Part shown: positions 35,531 to 52,022 of the stretch, piece after piece
Position numbering within the stretch: the stretch's first letter is position 1
Layout: every line of letters begins with the position of its first letter
NCBI RefSeq assembly: GCF_026914265.1
Contig: NC_069124.1
Location: forward strand, 74,028,765 to 74,092,764
Reading direction: 5' to 3'
Source of the DNA: Mya arenaria
Lineage: Eukaryota; Mollusca; Bivalvia; Myida; Myidae
Length of the DNA stretch: 64,000 bases
Translations under genes and position numbers: made by a program
Notes under the pieces: generated by a model
Seen by the model: the letters and a program-made list of their open reading frames with translations, nothing else
Told to the model about the DNA's origin: nothing
Databases searched by the model: none

Positions 35531-35753
35531 TCAGCTTTCTACTACTCGTTGGGCTCAAGGGCACAGGCTCACAGCTATCTACACCTCGCTGATTTCTAGC
35601 CAAATAATTGATAGTGTAGTGAGAGACTAGTATACAGAAATGCAACGACTTTGTTCAAGTACAAGTATATATATATGTACTCGTGAATTTTGGAAAATAT
35701 TGTTGTACAACTTCTGCATTGTTAGGAACAAAAAGTATCAACCTGGATCGGGT

Positions 35754-35979
<226 letters not shown>

Positions 35980-36826
35980 TCCTTGGCACACTCCCTTGCC
36001 GACATATTCTACCTCGGTATAATGAGCAGTGTGTTCTTGACTGCTGTTCAACGTGCAGTCAACGACCCGAAGAATAATATAAGTGTTCTAAACTTTGAAC
36101 AAGCAGCGGCATCAAAACACTGTTAGTGGATAACGGATTTAATGGATTTGTCGCAGACGGAAGACGGAATGCCAACTTGCCAGTTCTATAAATGCTGTAG
36201 CGGGAAAATAGCATTCGTAAAAAAACGGTACGAAAACGTCGACAGTGCGAACATGCGCAGGGGAAATGCGCCACTTGCCCTGTGTTAGCATTTTAACCCT
36301 TTCGCAACAAAAACACAGACACCCATATCGCACATTCCAATACACAGATGATTCTATGTTTACATAAATGATCAAAAAGTACCACAACATATTCCCAAAA
36401 AACATTTGATTTAGCAAAATTCGAAGAAGAGAAAATATGCGCCCTCAATCGTTGGAAGCTTAGAGACCAGACCTTTAAAAAAAAAACTAGGCTGAATAAT
36501 TTTTAGCACATTTTCATTTCAATGTAAACACTGGTGACCAACACAAGTAAAAAAAAGAGACCAAAATGTTAAAATCATAGAATCATAACAAAACTACCTC
36601 TTTAAAAGGCACGAGTTTTTTTTCTAACATATAAAGGTGGTATATGTTGATTGATTGATTTGTCGCAGCAATTAACTCAAACATGCCTCTATAAGAGCAT
36701 TTTAGATATCGGATTTCTCACAAGTTGGCAATGTATACAATTCTTTTTCCATCATAAACTTAACAAAATACACCTATTTTCAACTTCAATATTTGCATAT
36801 GTTAATATTGAAACAAACACCAACAG

Positions 36827-37930
36827 ATCCCTTCAGAGAAAAGCATGCTCGAACTGAAGGGGTCCACCGGTTATATACTGTAAATTCTCAATCCACACAG
36901 AGCCCGGGCTTTGGTAATTTGCATATAAGTAACCAAGTAAACATACGTTCTATGAACGTACTTCCGTCTATAACGGAATGTTATACTATGAGCGCACATC
37001 CGCCGCCTACAGCGGACCGTTACATTCTTTTCCCCTCCGAGAAGTCTTGGCCTGGGAAACTCGTTGGTAAGGCAACTCCGGTCCGGCAGATGTCAATATC
37101 CCATTACTGCCACCATTTGTAACATGCGAGCCAAAAAACAAGGCCAACATATCCCTTCAGAGAAAAGCATGTTCGACCCTGAAGGGGTCCACTGGTCTTT
37201 ATATACAGTAAATTCTTATTCTACACAGAGCCCGGGCTTTGCTAATTTGCATATTACCAACCAAGTAAACATACGTACTATGAATGTACTTCCGTCTATA
37301 ACGAAAAGTCATACTATGAACGCACATCCGCCGCTTACAGCGGACCGTTACACTATGACCGCACACCCACCGCCTACAGCGGACCTTTACATTACTTTTC
37401 CCTCCGAGAAGACTCGTCCCGAGTCCTGGACTGGGAAACACATGGGTAAGGCAACTCTGGTCCGGCAGTTGTCATTATCCCACCGCTGCCACCATTTGTA
37501 ACGTGCGTCGTCAAATAAGGCCAATAGATCCCTTCAGAGAAAAGCATGCTCGACCTTGAAGGGGTCCACCGGTCTTTTTATACAGTAAATTCTCCATCCA
37601 CACAGAGCCCGGACTTTGTAACTTTGCATATAACAAACCAAGTAAACATACGTACTATGAACGCACATGTACTTCCGTCTTTAACGGAATGTTATACTAT
37701 GAGCGCACATCCGCCGCCTACAGCGGACCGTTACATTACTTTCCCCTCCGAGAAGACTCGTCTCGAGTCTTGGCCTGGGAAACTCGTTGGTAAGGCAACT
37801 CCGGTCCGGCAGATGTCAATATCCCACAACTGCCACCATAAGTTAAACTTTGAACGCACATCTGCCGCCTACAGCGGACGGTTACACTACGACTGCACAT
37901 CCGCCGCATACAGCGGACGGTTACAATATG
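36827..37930. repeat. Three tandem units of 324-377 bp
   Basis: Units begin ATCCCTTCAGAGAAAAGCAT at 36827, 37151 and 37528. Each contains GGGGTCCACCGGT, CACACAGAGCCCGG, TTTGCATAT, AACCAAGTAAACATACGT, a CCGTCTATAACGGAA palindrome, ACATCCGCCGCCTACAGCGG, CCCTCCGAGAAG and GGTAAGGCAACTCCGGTCCG. The second unit carries an extra copy of the CCGCCTACAGCGGA block, and the third ends in two more. Higher GC than its surroundings. I do not recognise it; no coding or known ncRNA assignment is supported. Confidence 0.85.
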
Positions 37931-38488
37931 ATTTTTTTTAATTTTAGTATGATATGAAATATTGATGAACAGTTTGTTAATATTTTATTTTAGCTTTATA
38001 TTTGAATTTTAAAACAAATTAAACATTCGATATTCAAGTTTACTAACTGTGTTTTTTTGTGATTTCATATGATTTACTTTATTAAAATATAGGTCTTTGT
38101 TTCCATATGAAGGGCCTCTTTTGACATATACATGATGTTGTTTTTACTTACTTGCAATTAGATTTTCTCAATGACCAAAGTAGGTTAGACACATGTATTT
38201 AATAGATTTGCATTATTTTATTTATTAAATGCAGATCTACAATACAGTCTATGCATTTCAAACACTGCGTGTCTAATATTTACACTCCTATTGCACTTCT
38301 GTAGGTGAACGCATTTTTACATAATCTTTCAATTGTCATGATTTTCATGTTCTGATGAACGTAACATCTTATTAAAAAATGATGGTGTGATTGTGATTGG
38401 TGAAATGTAAAGTATTATAAACATTAAATTTTGGTGAGTGCACAGATTATTATGAAGTCAGATACGTCCTTCCGCTGTGTTCACTTAC

Positions 38489-38585
38489 CATGAACTGACA
38501 AACTGTTTTCATACACCGTTGAACCGCAATACCAAAACAGTATGACGAGCAGATGGAGCCTCGACGAAAACAAGCGTGGTGACAT
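38489..38585 (-). CDS. Candidate first exon encoding a signal-peptide-like N-terminus
   Basis: The minus-strand ATG at 38585 opens a 32-codon frame reading MSPRLFSSRLHLLVILFWYC then GSTVYENSLSVH, ending at a consensus donor CATG|GTAAGT. A basic n-region, a hydrophobic core and a Cys-Gly-Ser end look like a secretory signal. No partner exon was found farther along the minus strand, so this may be fortuitous. Confidence 0.22.
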
Positions 38586-38989
38586 TAAGTAGGTCTTTCC
38601 TTCTTTACATAATTCGGGCTCTGCATGTGGAACCATCCAGATTATATTTATCGCAGTTCTCATAGTCATTTTACTAAGATATTGCCGATATGACCCAAGG
38701 CGCTATTGGGGCCCTGGCGGGGTCAAGCCATAATAAGCCGTATAGGGGGATCAGTCCTTTATCCCACTTCCTGGGATGAAGAAATAACTATAGTATCTGC
38801 AGCCGATGGACATGGATGGAGCCTCGACAAAGACAAGCGGTAACCATTAACCTCCAAGACTCCAGCACTAGTTTGAATGCTGAGCTAATTCATGGAGTAT
38901 TCCCAACTATAAGTTTTTTCCATCACTTTGCAACTATTTTTTTTTATAAATGTAGCATAGAACCTTGGGCAAAGATGTATACCTGATAC

Positions 38990-39158
38990 TATCGTACTGT
39001 CGCGTTTTCATCATCATTCTATCGCGTTTTCATCATCGTACTGTCGTGTTTTCATCATTGTTGCGTTTTCGTTATCGTACTGTCGCGTTTTCATCATCGT
39101 ACTGTCGCCTTTTCACCATCGTAGTTTCGTGATTTCGCGTTTTCATCATCGTACTATC
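38990..39158. repeat. 22-bp minisatellite
   Basis: Imperfect tandem copies of CGTACTGTCGCGTTTTCATC plus AT, about seven, with deletions. It is followed by a short GCCGGATG/CATCCGGC hairpin at 39234-39258. Confidence 0.75.
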
Positions 39159-39651
39159 GAGCATCGCGTTTCAGATCAACACATTCATAGGCGATGGCCC
39201 TAACGACAAGATTGCAACAAGTATTTATAGTAGGCCGGATGAGTAGAACACATCCGGCATAGTCGAAACTGTTGACTGCCGTGTTAATAGGTCACTTCCG
39301 TTTCTAGACAAAAAATTTGGTATATTAATCTATTTCCTTTTTATACGTTATTGCACAGATGCTTTGCTTACTCTCACAGAGGTATCATGCTGTTGATAAT
39401 CTGTTATATAAATAGCCGCAAAAAAGCAAACCATTGATTCATTTGTATCGCATATATTATATTTTTCTGCCCAGTGTCGCGAATTTTGGAGATGTTGACA
39501 GTATTGTGATGTAGTCATCATTCCATCCACAAATTAATCATTAAGCATGCACTATAAAAAAAGAAGAACTTGTTATAACAATGATCACATTTGATTAATG
39601 ACCATGGCAAAAGTCATGTTTTAGAGTTATTTTGAAGAGAGTGAGACAGAA

Positions 39652-40362
39652 GGTTGGGTATAAAAGACTGGCCGGACTGGACCAAATCCGGACCAACGGA
39701 AATCTTCCAACTGTTACAGAATTCATTCAAAATTTTCCTAATTTTGTGTTGGTATAAAAGACTGGGCGGACTGGACAAAATTAATAAACGCATTGCTATG
39801 TTTTATAGATATTTTATTTATTAAAATTATATTTTATTATGTCTGTCTGTTCGCCTGTTTGTGCGTCTGTATGAGCATCTGTATGTGCGTCTGTATGTAT
39901 GTATGTGCGTCAGTATGTATGTCTGTCTGTGCGTCTATATGAATGTCTGTCTGTATGTATGTACGTCTGTCTGTTTTTGCGTCTGTATGTTTGTCTGTCT
40001 GTATGTCTGTGTGTCTGTATATACAGCTGTATGTGCATTTGTATGTACGTATGTGTGTATATTGTTCACACGGAATCATTTTCTAAGATTAAATAAACTT
40101 ATGTATGTATTATTATGTAATAAACTGTTAATTTTTGTTTTTATTATAATTATTAATAATTTTATTATTATCATTATTATTATTATTGTAACCTGACATA
40201 ATAAAATATATTAATTAATAAATAAAATATCTATGAAACATATCAATGCGTATTTTAATTTGGTCCAGAAAATAGATAAACTTCTGAACGATTTCCGTAA
40301 CAGTTTGGAGATTTCAGTTGGTCCGGATTTGGTCCGGTCCGGACAGTCATTTATACCCAACC
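39652..40362. mobile_element. 711-bp non-autonomous DNA transposon with long inverted ends and 8-bp target duplication
   Basis: The left end (GGTTGGGTATAAAAGACTGG from 39652) and the right end (reverse complement, ending CCCAACC at 40362) are inverted repeats of about 75 bp, about 88% alike by eye. AGACAGAA flanks both sides exactly (39644-39651 and 40363-40370). An 8-bp duplication fits hAT, P or Merlin-like transposases. A second partial copy of the terminus (GGTATAAAAGACTGGGCGGA) lies internally at about 39751, and a GTCTGTCTGTATGT microsatellite fills the middle. No transposase. Confidence 0.85.
39841..40065. repeat. GTCTGT/GTATGT simple repeat inside the 711-bp element
   Basis: Irregular tetranucleotide-like repeat of GTCT and GTAT units, open in several frames because of composition only. 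Confidence 0.85.
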
Positions 40363-40903
40363 AGACAGAATGGCCCCTTACCAAATCGGCCTACTACCAT
40401 AGGTGTAAGACATTACGGACCATGGGCATTATGGAACAGACATAATAGACCATATTTTGGGAAATTGCTGACTATCTAGAGGAACATAACTGACCATGAT
40501 TTATGATTTTATTACCAGTTTGTACTGTATACTGACAGCCTTTAATTGGCAATCAAAAAAGTGTGAAAAGCCATCTTGATTGGCATACCTCACTGTATTA
40601 TTCTCATTTTCCTAATTTTTAAGTCGTTTGCAAGTTGGCATTAATATAGAACAGAACAGAAATTTTATTTGACTTCGCTTAAACGACAAAACAACATGTA
40701 TCATAGACGTATCTAGAAGCGAAGAAAGAAATGAAAGAGGGGATAAAGACATTAGTATTTTAAATTATGGTCCTTAGTGTCTCCAAAAATGGTACAGTTA
40801 AGCAAACTTTATGTAAAATTATAAATCATGGTCCGTAATGTCATAAATATGGTCGGTAATGTCTCCAAATATGATTTGCTTTATAATCTATGGTCTGTAA
40901 TGT

Positions 40904-41391
40904 CAGGGCTTTTTCTTGGAAAAAAGACCATAGACATTTGGGGAAATTTTGAGTTGTGAATATTCCTAAATTGGGAAATTTTACAGTTAAAAGAACAAGC
41001 TTTTCAGTTTCCTGCCAATTAGGAAATTTTTATATATTAGTTTCTTTTCCCTTTCAAAAGACCTTAATGGCTGAAATGTCAATCCTTGGGGTATAAATAT
41101 CTATTGCAATAAATCATGACAGTCACATAATATTTCAAACTGATAGATCTCTGAATATGATGAAAATCAATGATTTCTGATTTCATTTATTTCCTAAACT
41201 TTACATCACATAGCACATAGTTAGGATGCTGAATGAACCAGTACAGGTAAAAAGACTTCCATAAAAAAGTTTTGTATTTTTTGCTTTTGTTTGATTGGGA
41301 TTTTTTTCTGAAGATTGGGAAAAATATCATATATTTTGCTTTGGGAATGGGTCAGATAGTCGGACCCGTGGGTACTATAGAAAAAGACTTG
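40904..41391. mobile_element. MITE with CAGGGC ends and 5-bp target duplication
   Basis: It starts CAGGGCTTTTTCTTGGAAAA and ends ATAGAAAAAGACTTG (imperfect inverted pair), flanked by AATGT on both sides (40899-40903, 41392-41396). The surrounding 40.37-40.90 and 41.39-41.47 kb share GGCCCCT...CCAAAT..GGCC and GG.AATGTC blocks in opposite orientation, so the MITE may have landed inside an older inverted-repeat element. Confidence 0.6.
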
Positions 41392-41571
41392 AATGTCCAT
41401 ATTCGGTAATGTCCTTAATTCCTACCAAATTGGCCCCTGAGACATTCGGCACTGCAAATTTCGCTCCCTAAAAATATTGATTTGAGACGTTTCGGCCCAA
41501 TACTGATTTAAAACTGAGACATTTCTGTGCCATAATTTTATTTTTTTCATGGTAGAAATGTTCAAATTTAG

Positions 41572-41828
41572 AGGGACTGTACACCAGATTGGCACCAAAT
41601 TTTTTTTTTTTTCTGTAACGAATCTCGGGACAATACTAGGTAGACACACCTAGTAATATTTTGTAATGGAAAAATACGAAAAAACTGCGAAAAATAAATT
41701 ATTTGTAAACTATGTGGTACTTCAGTTATTAAGTTCCAATGCATTGTACACATCGATACCAAGTTTGTCAGTTTTTCGACAATTTTCTTTTTTTCCCCGC
41801 TGTTTTATCATACGGAGTACAGTCCCTT
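41572..41828. mobile_element. MITE with GGGACTGTAC ends
   Basis: The left end AGGGACTGTACACCAGATTGG resembles the 44.2-kb element's end GGGACTAGACACCAGATGG. The right end is GGAGTACAGTCCCT. Both this and the 44.2-kb element carry an internal ACTAGG...CCTAGT hairpin. It is 257 bp and non-coding. Confidence 0.6.
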
Positions 41829-41977
41829 TAATTTCAATAGAAGTTTTTATGAAAATTGTAATTCTACTGTAATTCTACATTAAAACATATATTCATGAAA
41901 ATATTGATAAAATATTGGAAGGAAAAAGGTAATATATTAAATTTCTTTGTACTTTAAAAAAACTATTCATAAATACA

Positions 41978-42060
41978 GTCGAAACTCGTTATGTCGACTT
42001 TGTCGGGACCTAGGTAAACAAGTCGAGATAACGAACATTTGACACAAAAGAATTACAAAA
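41978..42060. repeat. Repeat fragment with GTCGA...TCGAGATAACGA motif
   Basis: ACAGTCGAAACTCGTTATGTCG is followed about 35 bp later by its partner AAGTCGAGATAACGAACATT. This is an imperfect inverted pair of a kind seen at transposon ends. No far end was identified. Confidence 0.35.
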
Positions 42061-42659
42061 AATATCATCAATCCCATCACATTCGAGTTTGAATTATGTT
42101 CGACATCCAACTTCTTCAATTGAACGGTCTTGTTACCGTCGTGAAAATAGTAAAGGCATTTATTAAAAAATAATGTGAATAAAATTAATTATTTGTGTCA
42201 CATTTATTTAATTCACATTCATGGATTACACAAAACAGATATAAAACCACAATTACATACGCTTTTACCGTGTAAGAAAACAGTATAACACATATATGAC
42301 AACAACTTAAAATAGTCGTTATGCCTGTTTGTTCTCTACATGCAGTATAGAGAAATTTCTTCGTCACGTAACTTTCAATGTTGTCGAATTTTCCGAAGAT
42401 GTCATCAGTGTCCTTGTGCGTTTCAATGAATAGCTTGAACAATGAATTGAAAATTTAAATATGCATGTCAGAGGAGGATCAGTTGCCAAACTATGTTTCT
42501 AACTGATATTCTTGTATAATAGAAAATGAAATTTGGCTTATCAGAAATATCTTTGCTTTGAAAATAAAATTGTTATCAAATCCATTAAGAGAGCTATTAT
42601 AGCTATTATTGTTAAAATGAAATAAGTATATTTTTTTTTACAGGCTGCAGAAGTAAACA

Positions 42660-42704
42660 ATGTATGTGATGGAGAACCAGATAACATTAAAAATGTGCCT
42701 TTAA
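42660..42704 (+). promoter_or_regulatory. Upstream ORF in the MAPK6 leader
   Basis: A splice acceptor (TTTTTTTTTACAG) at 42643 opens the leader exon. The first ATG (42660) starts a 14-codon frame (MYVMENQITLKMCL) that stops at 42702-42704, only 14 nt before the MAPK6 start codon. Termination so close to the main start leaves little room for reinitiation, so it could lower basal translation. This is inference. Confidence 0.5.
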
Positions 42705-42718
42705 AATAAGACACAAAG

Positions 42719-46663
<3,945 letters not shown>

Positions 46664-48770
46664 AGTTCTTTTTTAATTTTTTAACACTCAAGGTGGTTGT
46701 GTAAGATTTCTTTATGTCATAAGCTTTATGGTATTATACCTTACCCTAAATAACAGTTTCATATACAATGCTTTACATGTGTATATGAGATTATATAATG
46801 TTGTTTTTATTTATTAGCAAGTTACATGGTATAGGTACAGTTTGGAATTGTCAGAACCCAAAAATGATTGTCTTGAATATATTGGACCAGTAGGAAATAT
46901 TTCAAAACGTGATGTTTTGCTGTAAAACATACTTACCATTACGATTATGGATCTGCAGGTAACTGCATGTGTGTATACATGTAAGTGTACATTTATGTAC
47001 ATGTGACCACACTATACATGTATTTTTGGTTCCATGGGGAGTTTAGCTACATATGCTTTCTCCCTTGTCCATTTGTCTGGTTTTGCTGCCATTAGTATTG
47101 AAATTTAGTATAATTATAATATAAGGCTTTTGTTACACATTAATGCACAAACATTAATATGAACATTTCATTGATATATGCATATTTATGTGAACTGGAA
47201 GTGTAACTTGGAATAGTGCATCTAAAATGTTATTTCTTTTAAATTTTATTTTAAAAATCATTGTCCTTAATTTATTGATGAAATGATTAGTACTGAAGTA
47301 TTGATCATGTGGCAAGTACATAAGTTCTTTGAAATCGAAGAGTAACTAATACTTTTTAATTGATGATGTAGCCTGCTGGGTCTTCTTATTGAGCAGTCAG
47401 AAAACGATTATACAAGTATCATGTGTAAAATGTCTTAAACTGAATTGAACTTTCTTTTTACCAGTTAATATATTGATGAAAGCATCCCTGTGTTGCTGAC
47501 CTATTTTAGCTCATATTGAGAAGGTGTACTTTACATACATTGTGATATTGAAATGATTGCATTGGAGCTGTTTGGTTGCAACATTACTAAATGATGATCA
47601 TGAAGAATTGGTATACACAGTATTAGATTTGAGTGTATAATCATGCAGAATTTTACTGCATTGATCAATAAGCAATACCCCCTTTGGTTTAGTTCAATCA
47701 TGTGAATGTTTTTCTCCAAAACAAATGCATTTATGGTGTTTTTTTTACCAGAAGTAATTTATTGACAATATCTGCAAATACAGGCAAAGAAACAGAAGTA
47801 GGATATTAATTGAGAGCAATTTACAATTTAGGTAACTCTGTTATGTAATGTACGATATTACATAATGGTGAAGAAAAAACAGGGCTGACAAAAATGTGCG
47901 AGTGTACAGCACCGTTAGGTGGGGCTCTTGTTTCCATACATGTATATTAACATTCCATATCTGAAAACAGCATCATTTTATTTTGTAGTTACAATAGTAC
48001 CAAATATGTGGCAGATACTTAAATATGGTATATTTTTTATACAGTTTGATTGTATTAAATGTGTATTGTACAGTATTTGGTTATATGAAGTATGCACAAT
48101 GTATAGAAGCCATTTATTTAATCATTTTTGCTCTTTCTGTACAAAACTTTTCTGTAACACACATTATTTTTGAAGTAGATTGACTACGGTAATATTCATT
48201 TTAAAAATGTTGATCCAGCATTGCATTTCATAACTAAAACACACAAATAAGTTAAAAAAATTATTGCAAAATGTATGTGTAATGTTTCAAAACTACTAAT
48301 AGCAGCTGTAGCACAGTGGCGGTTGAAGGCCTAGTCCAAGAAATCTGGAATCCCCAGTTATGCAGTTTTGTATACGGCATCTGGTCCAAACACACAAAGG
48401 GTTATAACAATAAGAACCAGTGAATAAATACCCCAGATTAGGGTGAGAATTTAGGGGTCACTTAAAGAAGGCTTAAAGTAGGCTTACAATGTTGTTAAAT
48501 CATTTTGCATTATTTAGCTAAAAGTACTGTATTAAATGAATACTGTTTTGTTATAAAGATGTAATCATACAGCCAGGTGTCCTAGTTTGTTATTTTCTGT
48601 TCTTGCTTATGGTTCTTGTACATGTTTCCCATGTATTCTGGCTATCATTTATCGTATTGTTACAAAGATTTGGTTGTGCTAAAACTTAGAACCATGCATA
48701 CACTCTGTATGTTAAAGGCTTTGGCTTTCTGTATAAGCAGTGCAAATAAAGTTCTGTTTTAAACAAAAAG
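46664..48770 (+). other. MAPK6 3' UTR
   Basis: About 2.1 kb of AT-rich sequence without supported coding frames, ending at the poly(A) signal at 48745. It contains several ATTTA-type elements. A segment from about 48296 (GCTGTAGCACAGTGGCGGTTG) looks like an inserted short repeat. Confidence 0.6.
48745..48750 (+). terminator. Poly(A) signal, MAPK6
   Basis: AATAAA followed by T/GT-rich sequence (GTTCTGTTTT, then GTGTGTCGAATTGATTTTTTTTC). Confidence 0.65.
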
Positions 48771-48869
48771 AGTGTGTCGAATTGATTTTTTTTCTTGATT
48801 TTTGTATTTTACGCACATTCATTGAACGGGATGTTTTTATAGTTTTACCTGCGGTGTACGGCTGGCAGA

Positions 48870-49730
48870 TTCCCGATAAAGTTTTCGCCCTTTAATTATA
48901 GAATCTATATTAAATCGGTCTTGTCCGTTCAATAATTTTAGAATCCTTTGTCCAATCATCACCAAATTTATTCAGAATGTGTATCGGCTTATTTTCTCAG
49001 ACAAGTTCGATAACCAGCCATATAGCTTTAGTCACTCAAAACATATCTCTCTTTAATCATATTAATTACCTCAAATTGGTATTGTTAGTTCGATAACTTT
49101 AGATCATCACCAAAATGGTTAGAATGCGTATGAGAATAACAAATTATGTGTAATCACTTATAAGATAAAGGAAAACAAGTCTGACAGATTAATAGAAATA
49201 TTATTCAAGATACACGGACAAGTAAGCGTTTTAGTCACTCAAGTGTTATCGCCCTTTAATTATAGAAATTACCTAAAATCGGTCTTGTCCGATCAACAAT
49301 TTTACAATCCGTTGTCCAATAATTACTTGGTGAGAATGTGTTTGGGCATAATTTCTCGGGCAAGTTTGATAACCAGCCGTATCGCTTTAGTTATTCGAAA
49401 GTTATTGCCCTTTAATTATGGAATTTACCTAAAAATTGTCCTGTCCGATAAGTAACTATAAGCCTTTTTCCAATCATCACCAATTTTGGTCAGAATTGGC
49501 ATAAGATCTTCGACAAAATCGTAAACAAGCTCAGCAAGCAATATCGCATGAGTCACTCAAGAGAGATCGCCATTTAACTATATAAATGAACTGAAATCGG
49601 TGTTGTCCGATCTATTACTTTAGAAGCCGTTTTCCAATCATCACCAAATATGGCCGGGATGTGATTTTGACAGAATATCTCGGTCAGGTTAACTAGCCAT
49701 GTCGCCTCAATCACTCCTGATAATTGACAT
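48870..49730. repeat. Tandem repeat of ~165-195-bp units
   Basis: Five diverged units share CCCTTTAATTATAGAA, AATCGGTCTTGTCCGATC, CCAATCATCACCAAA and GATAACCAGCC...TTTAGTCACTC. It is followed by a GTGTGCGTGTG/G-run and a GC-richer block (49800-49960) with GGGCCGTGCCGATTCGGCG. It reads as the body and tail of an interspersed element, not a gene. Confidence 0.65.
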
Positions 49731-50946
49731 GTGAGTGTGGGATGGGGGGTCTGTGTAGGCGGGGGGGGGGGTGCGTGTGCGTGTGTAAGCTTATTTATAC
49801 TCGCACTCGGGCCGTGCCGATTCGGCGAGTGCTCCGATAAGATTGTTAGTCATTTTAGGGGTTTTGGAGCATAATGCACAGACAGAATGTAACCCTGGTT
49901 AGAGCTACCCTGACTCTTTAAAGTGTACCAGTGTTTAGTACGACCACACGGGTTTTAACGTCCCTTGAATTGCCAAACATTTTATTTATAGTGTCCGCTC
50001 TCTAAGCTTGGCTTAACTAATCACCAAACTTGGTGTCTTGAAATTAGGACAGGCGTATTTTGTGACAGTTGGCGCTCTTGTTACAGATGAAATTGCTATG
50101 CTTTTAAAAAGTACGTTTGACAAAAAAATAAACTATAAACTATCAAGATAATTGTCTATTGTAACCTTAGAAAAACAGCAGATATCTCAAACTCATCAGT
50201 CGACACATCAAACAAATGTCCTTATGACATTACAGTTTTGTCAGTTTGATGATCTCAATTACACATAAAGTTTATGGTACATTTTACTCACCGACTCGCC
50301 ACTTAATAATTGAAAGGATATTTTAAAAGGAATATTTCCGATGCATTAGATACTAGAATTTATGTTTCAACATGACATGTATTTGACTGATTGCCCAACT
50401 TCATCAAAACTGCAATCTAGATAAAAAAAATCGAACTTTATGCACCGTATGTTTGTATACTCAAGTATATGATTTCATGGTTCTGACTTTAACAGTCTGC
50501 TTTTCATGACAAATTAGGGATCGGTATGCAGCATACACCGATAGTGTTAAACCTACATGTTTTTTTATTCAATTTAACCAAATTGCAGGTGCGCTAAATG
50601 TGGCTTTACATATGATATGGGATTGTTAAGAAATTATTCGAATTTATGAATGTGGGTGATAAGATGACGTACCTCAACTGTTCACGGTCGATTTCTATTC
50701 GAATTATTTGAAATCGTTTAAATTTTTGATTGAACAAAGACTTCTCTAAGAACATTTCAAGTGTATGTCGTGTGACTGTGATTTAAAACGACGAACTTTG
50801 TTCAGATCTTTTTCACATAATATACATCGCAAGTGGACTTTTTTCGACATTTGTTTAAAGCTTAGGTTGAACATGCAAATCTCTATGGTATATTTACTGA
50901 AGGACTAAGTTAAAGAATTCTTATAACGTTATTTGACAAACTCGAC

Positions 50947-51076
50947 ATGGATTGGTGTATTCGCGAAGAACCAAGGACATTTTTAACCTCAACATACCAG
51001 CCGGGGGTCCGGTTTCCCGCGCATTGGGGTCACGAACAACCCGAGACAAACGAAGAACTCGTGCACACAGACACAG
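50947..51076 (+). CDS. Candidate short first coding exon of the downstream + strand gene
   Basis: An ATG with an in-frame TAA shortly upstream opens 43 codons (MDWCIREEPRTFLTSTYQPG at the start, then VRFPAHWGHEQPE and ending HTDT). It ends at a strong donor ACACAG|GTAGGT in phase 1. The stretch is far more GC-balanced than its surroundings. The partner exon is not obvious in the window. The large exon at 52598-56081 ends at a donor in the same phase, so the two could be alternative first exons. The peptide is not recognised. Confidence 0.42.
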
Positions 51077-51673
51077 GTAGGTCATCGTTGAAATAAGTTT
51101 GACGACACACCGTCAATGAACGCTAAGAACGAACAGACGTAATGTTATCAATTAATGGTGTTATCGTTGTTGTGGAATGAATTTTTGGCTTTAGTATAAG
51201 CTATAATTTCCGTACTGAAACTATACCATATCTCATTGGTTTGAGGATAGATGAGCAAATAAGGGCCTGAATGATACTCTTAGAAAAACCTTAAATCCTG
51301 TTCTATAAACTCCGACACAAATTTCAGAACTAAATATGCATAGCCATTGACAAAAGAAGCAATTTGTTGAGTCCCAAATAGCCTGAAACTGTTAAATGTG
51401 TATCACATGTCCTCCAATCTGTTGGATAATATGGCATTAGTCACCAAATGAAACCAATCTTCTTTTGCGTCATAAACATAATTTAAGTATCTATTTATAC
51501 CGTGAGTGTGGGAACAATAATTAAAAATCACCACACTCGCAGCGGTAACTATTAAAATGTTTTGTTGGAAATCATGTCTTGAGTAAGTTACCATTATATG
51601 AGCATCAACGGATTTCACTTATTGTTACTGCATGGACCTTAGACACATAACAATAGTTTCCAAAGTCGAAGCA

Positions 51674-52022
51674 TTAAAGTTGCGCTCTCGTAGATTGACA
51701 GTTTTTACTTTTTTAGTTTTTTTTTGTCTCAGAGTCAGCTGATTTTTGCATCAATTCCTCCAATTAAGTCATATATATAAGCAATATAACAGATCTCAAT
51801 TGCATGGAGGGCCGCCGAAAGTTTCGTTTTTTTAAAGCGTTAGTAGCGCTTTCAGCCATAGAGCATCAATATTCGAACAAAAAAATGAAACACTTCGATA
51901 TGATATTTTTCAGCAGTCTTGTATCACTGGTTTCCAGACATTTTATGAAAAAAATTGGCTCAATCCAAGACAAAACAATAAATAAGTGTCAAAACGGTCA
52001 ATCTGTGAGAGTGCAACTTTAA
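51674..52022. mobile_element. MITE with GAGAGTG-type inverted ends
   Basis: TTAAAGTTGCGCTCTCGTAG at the left is matched by the reverse complement (ending GAGTGCAACTTTAA) at the right. Internal blocks (AAAGCGTTAG, GTATCACTGGTTTCCAGACA, CCAAGACAAAA) match the copies at 31.7 and 32.2 kb. 349 bp, non-coding. Confidence 0.75.

Noticed and set aside
34754-35630. 12-residue repeat frames (RTVIHLSLDSVP)
   Set aside because: The 36-bp minisatellite happens to be a multiple of three; the frame is lost in the 32-bp units and both strands are open.
39837-40196. Cys/Val/Tyr-rich frames of 65-111 codons
   Set aside because: Translation of the GTCTGT/GTATGT simple repeat inside the 711-bp transposon.
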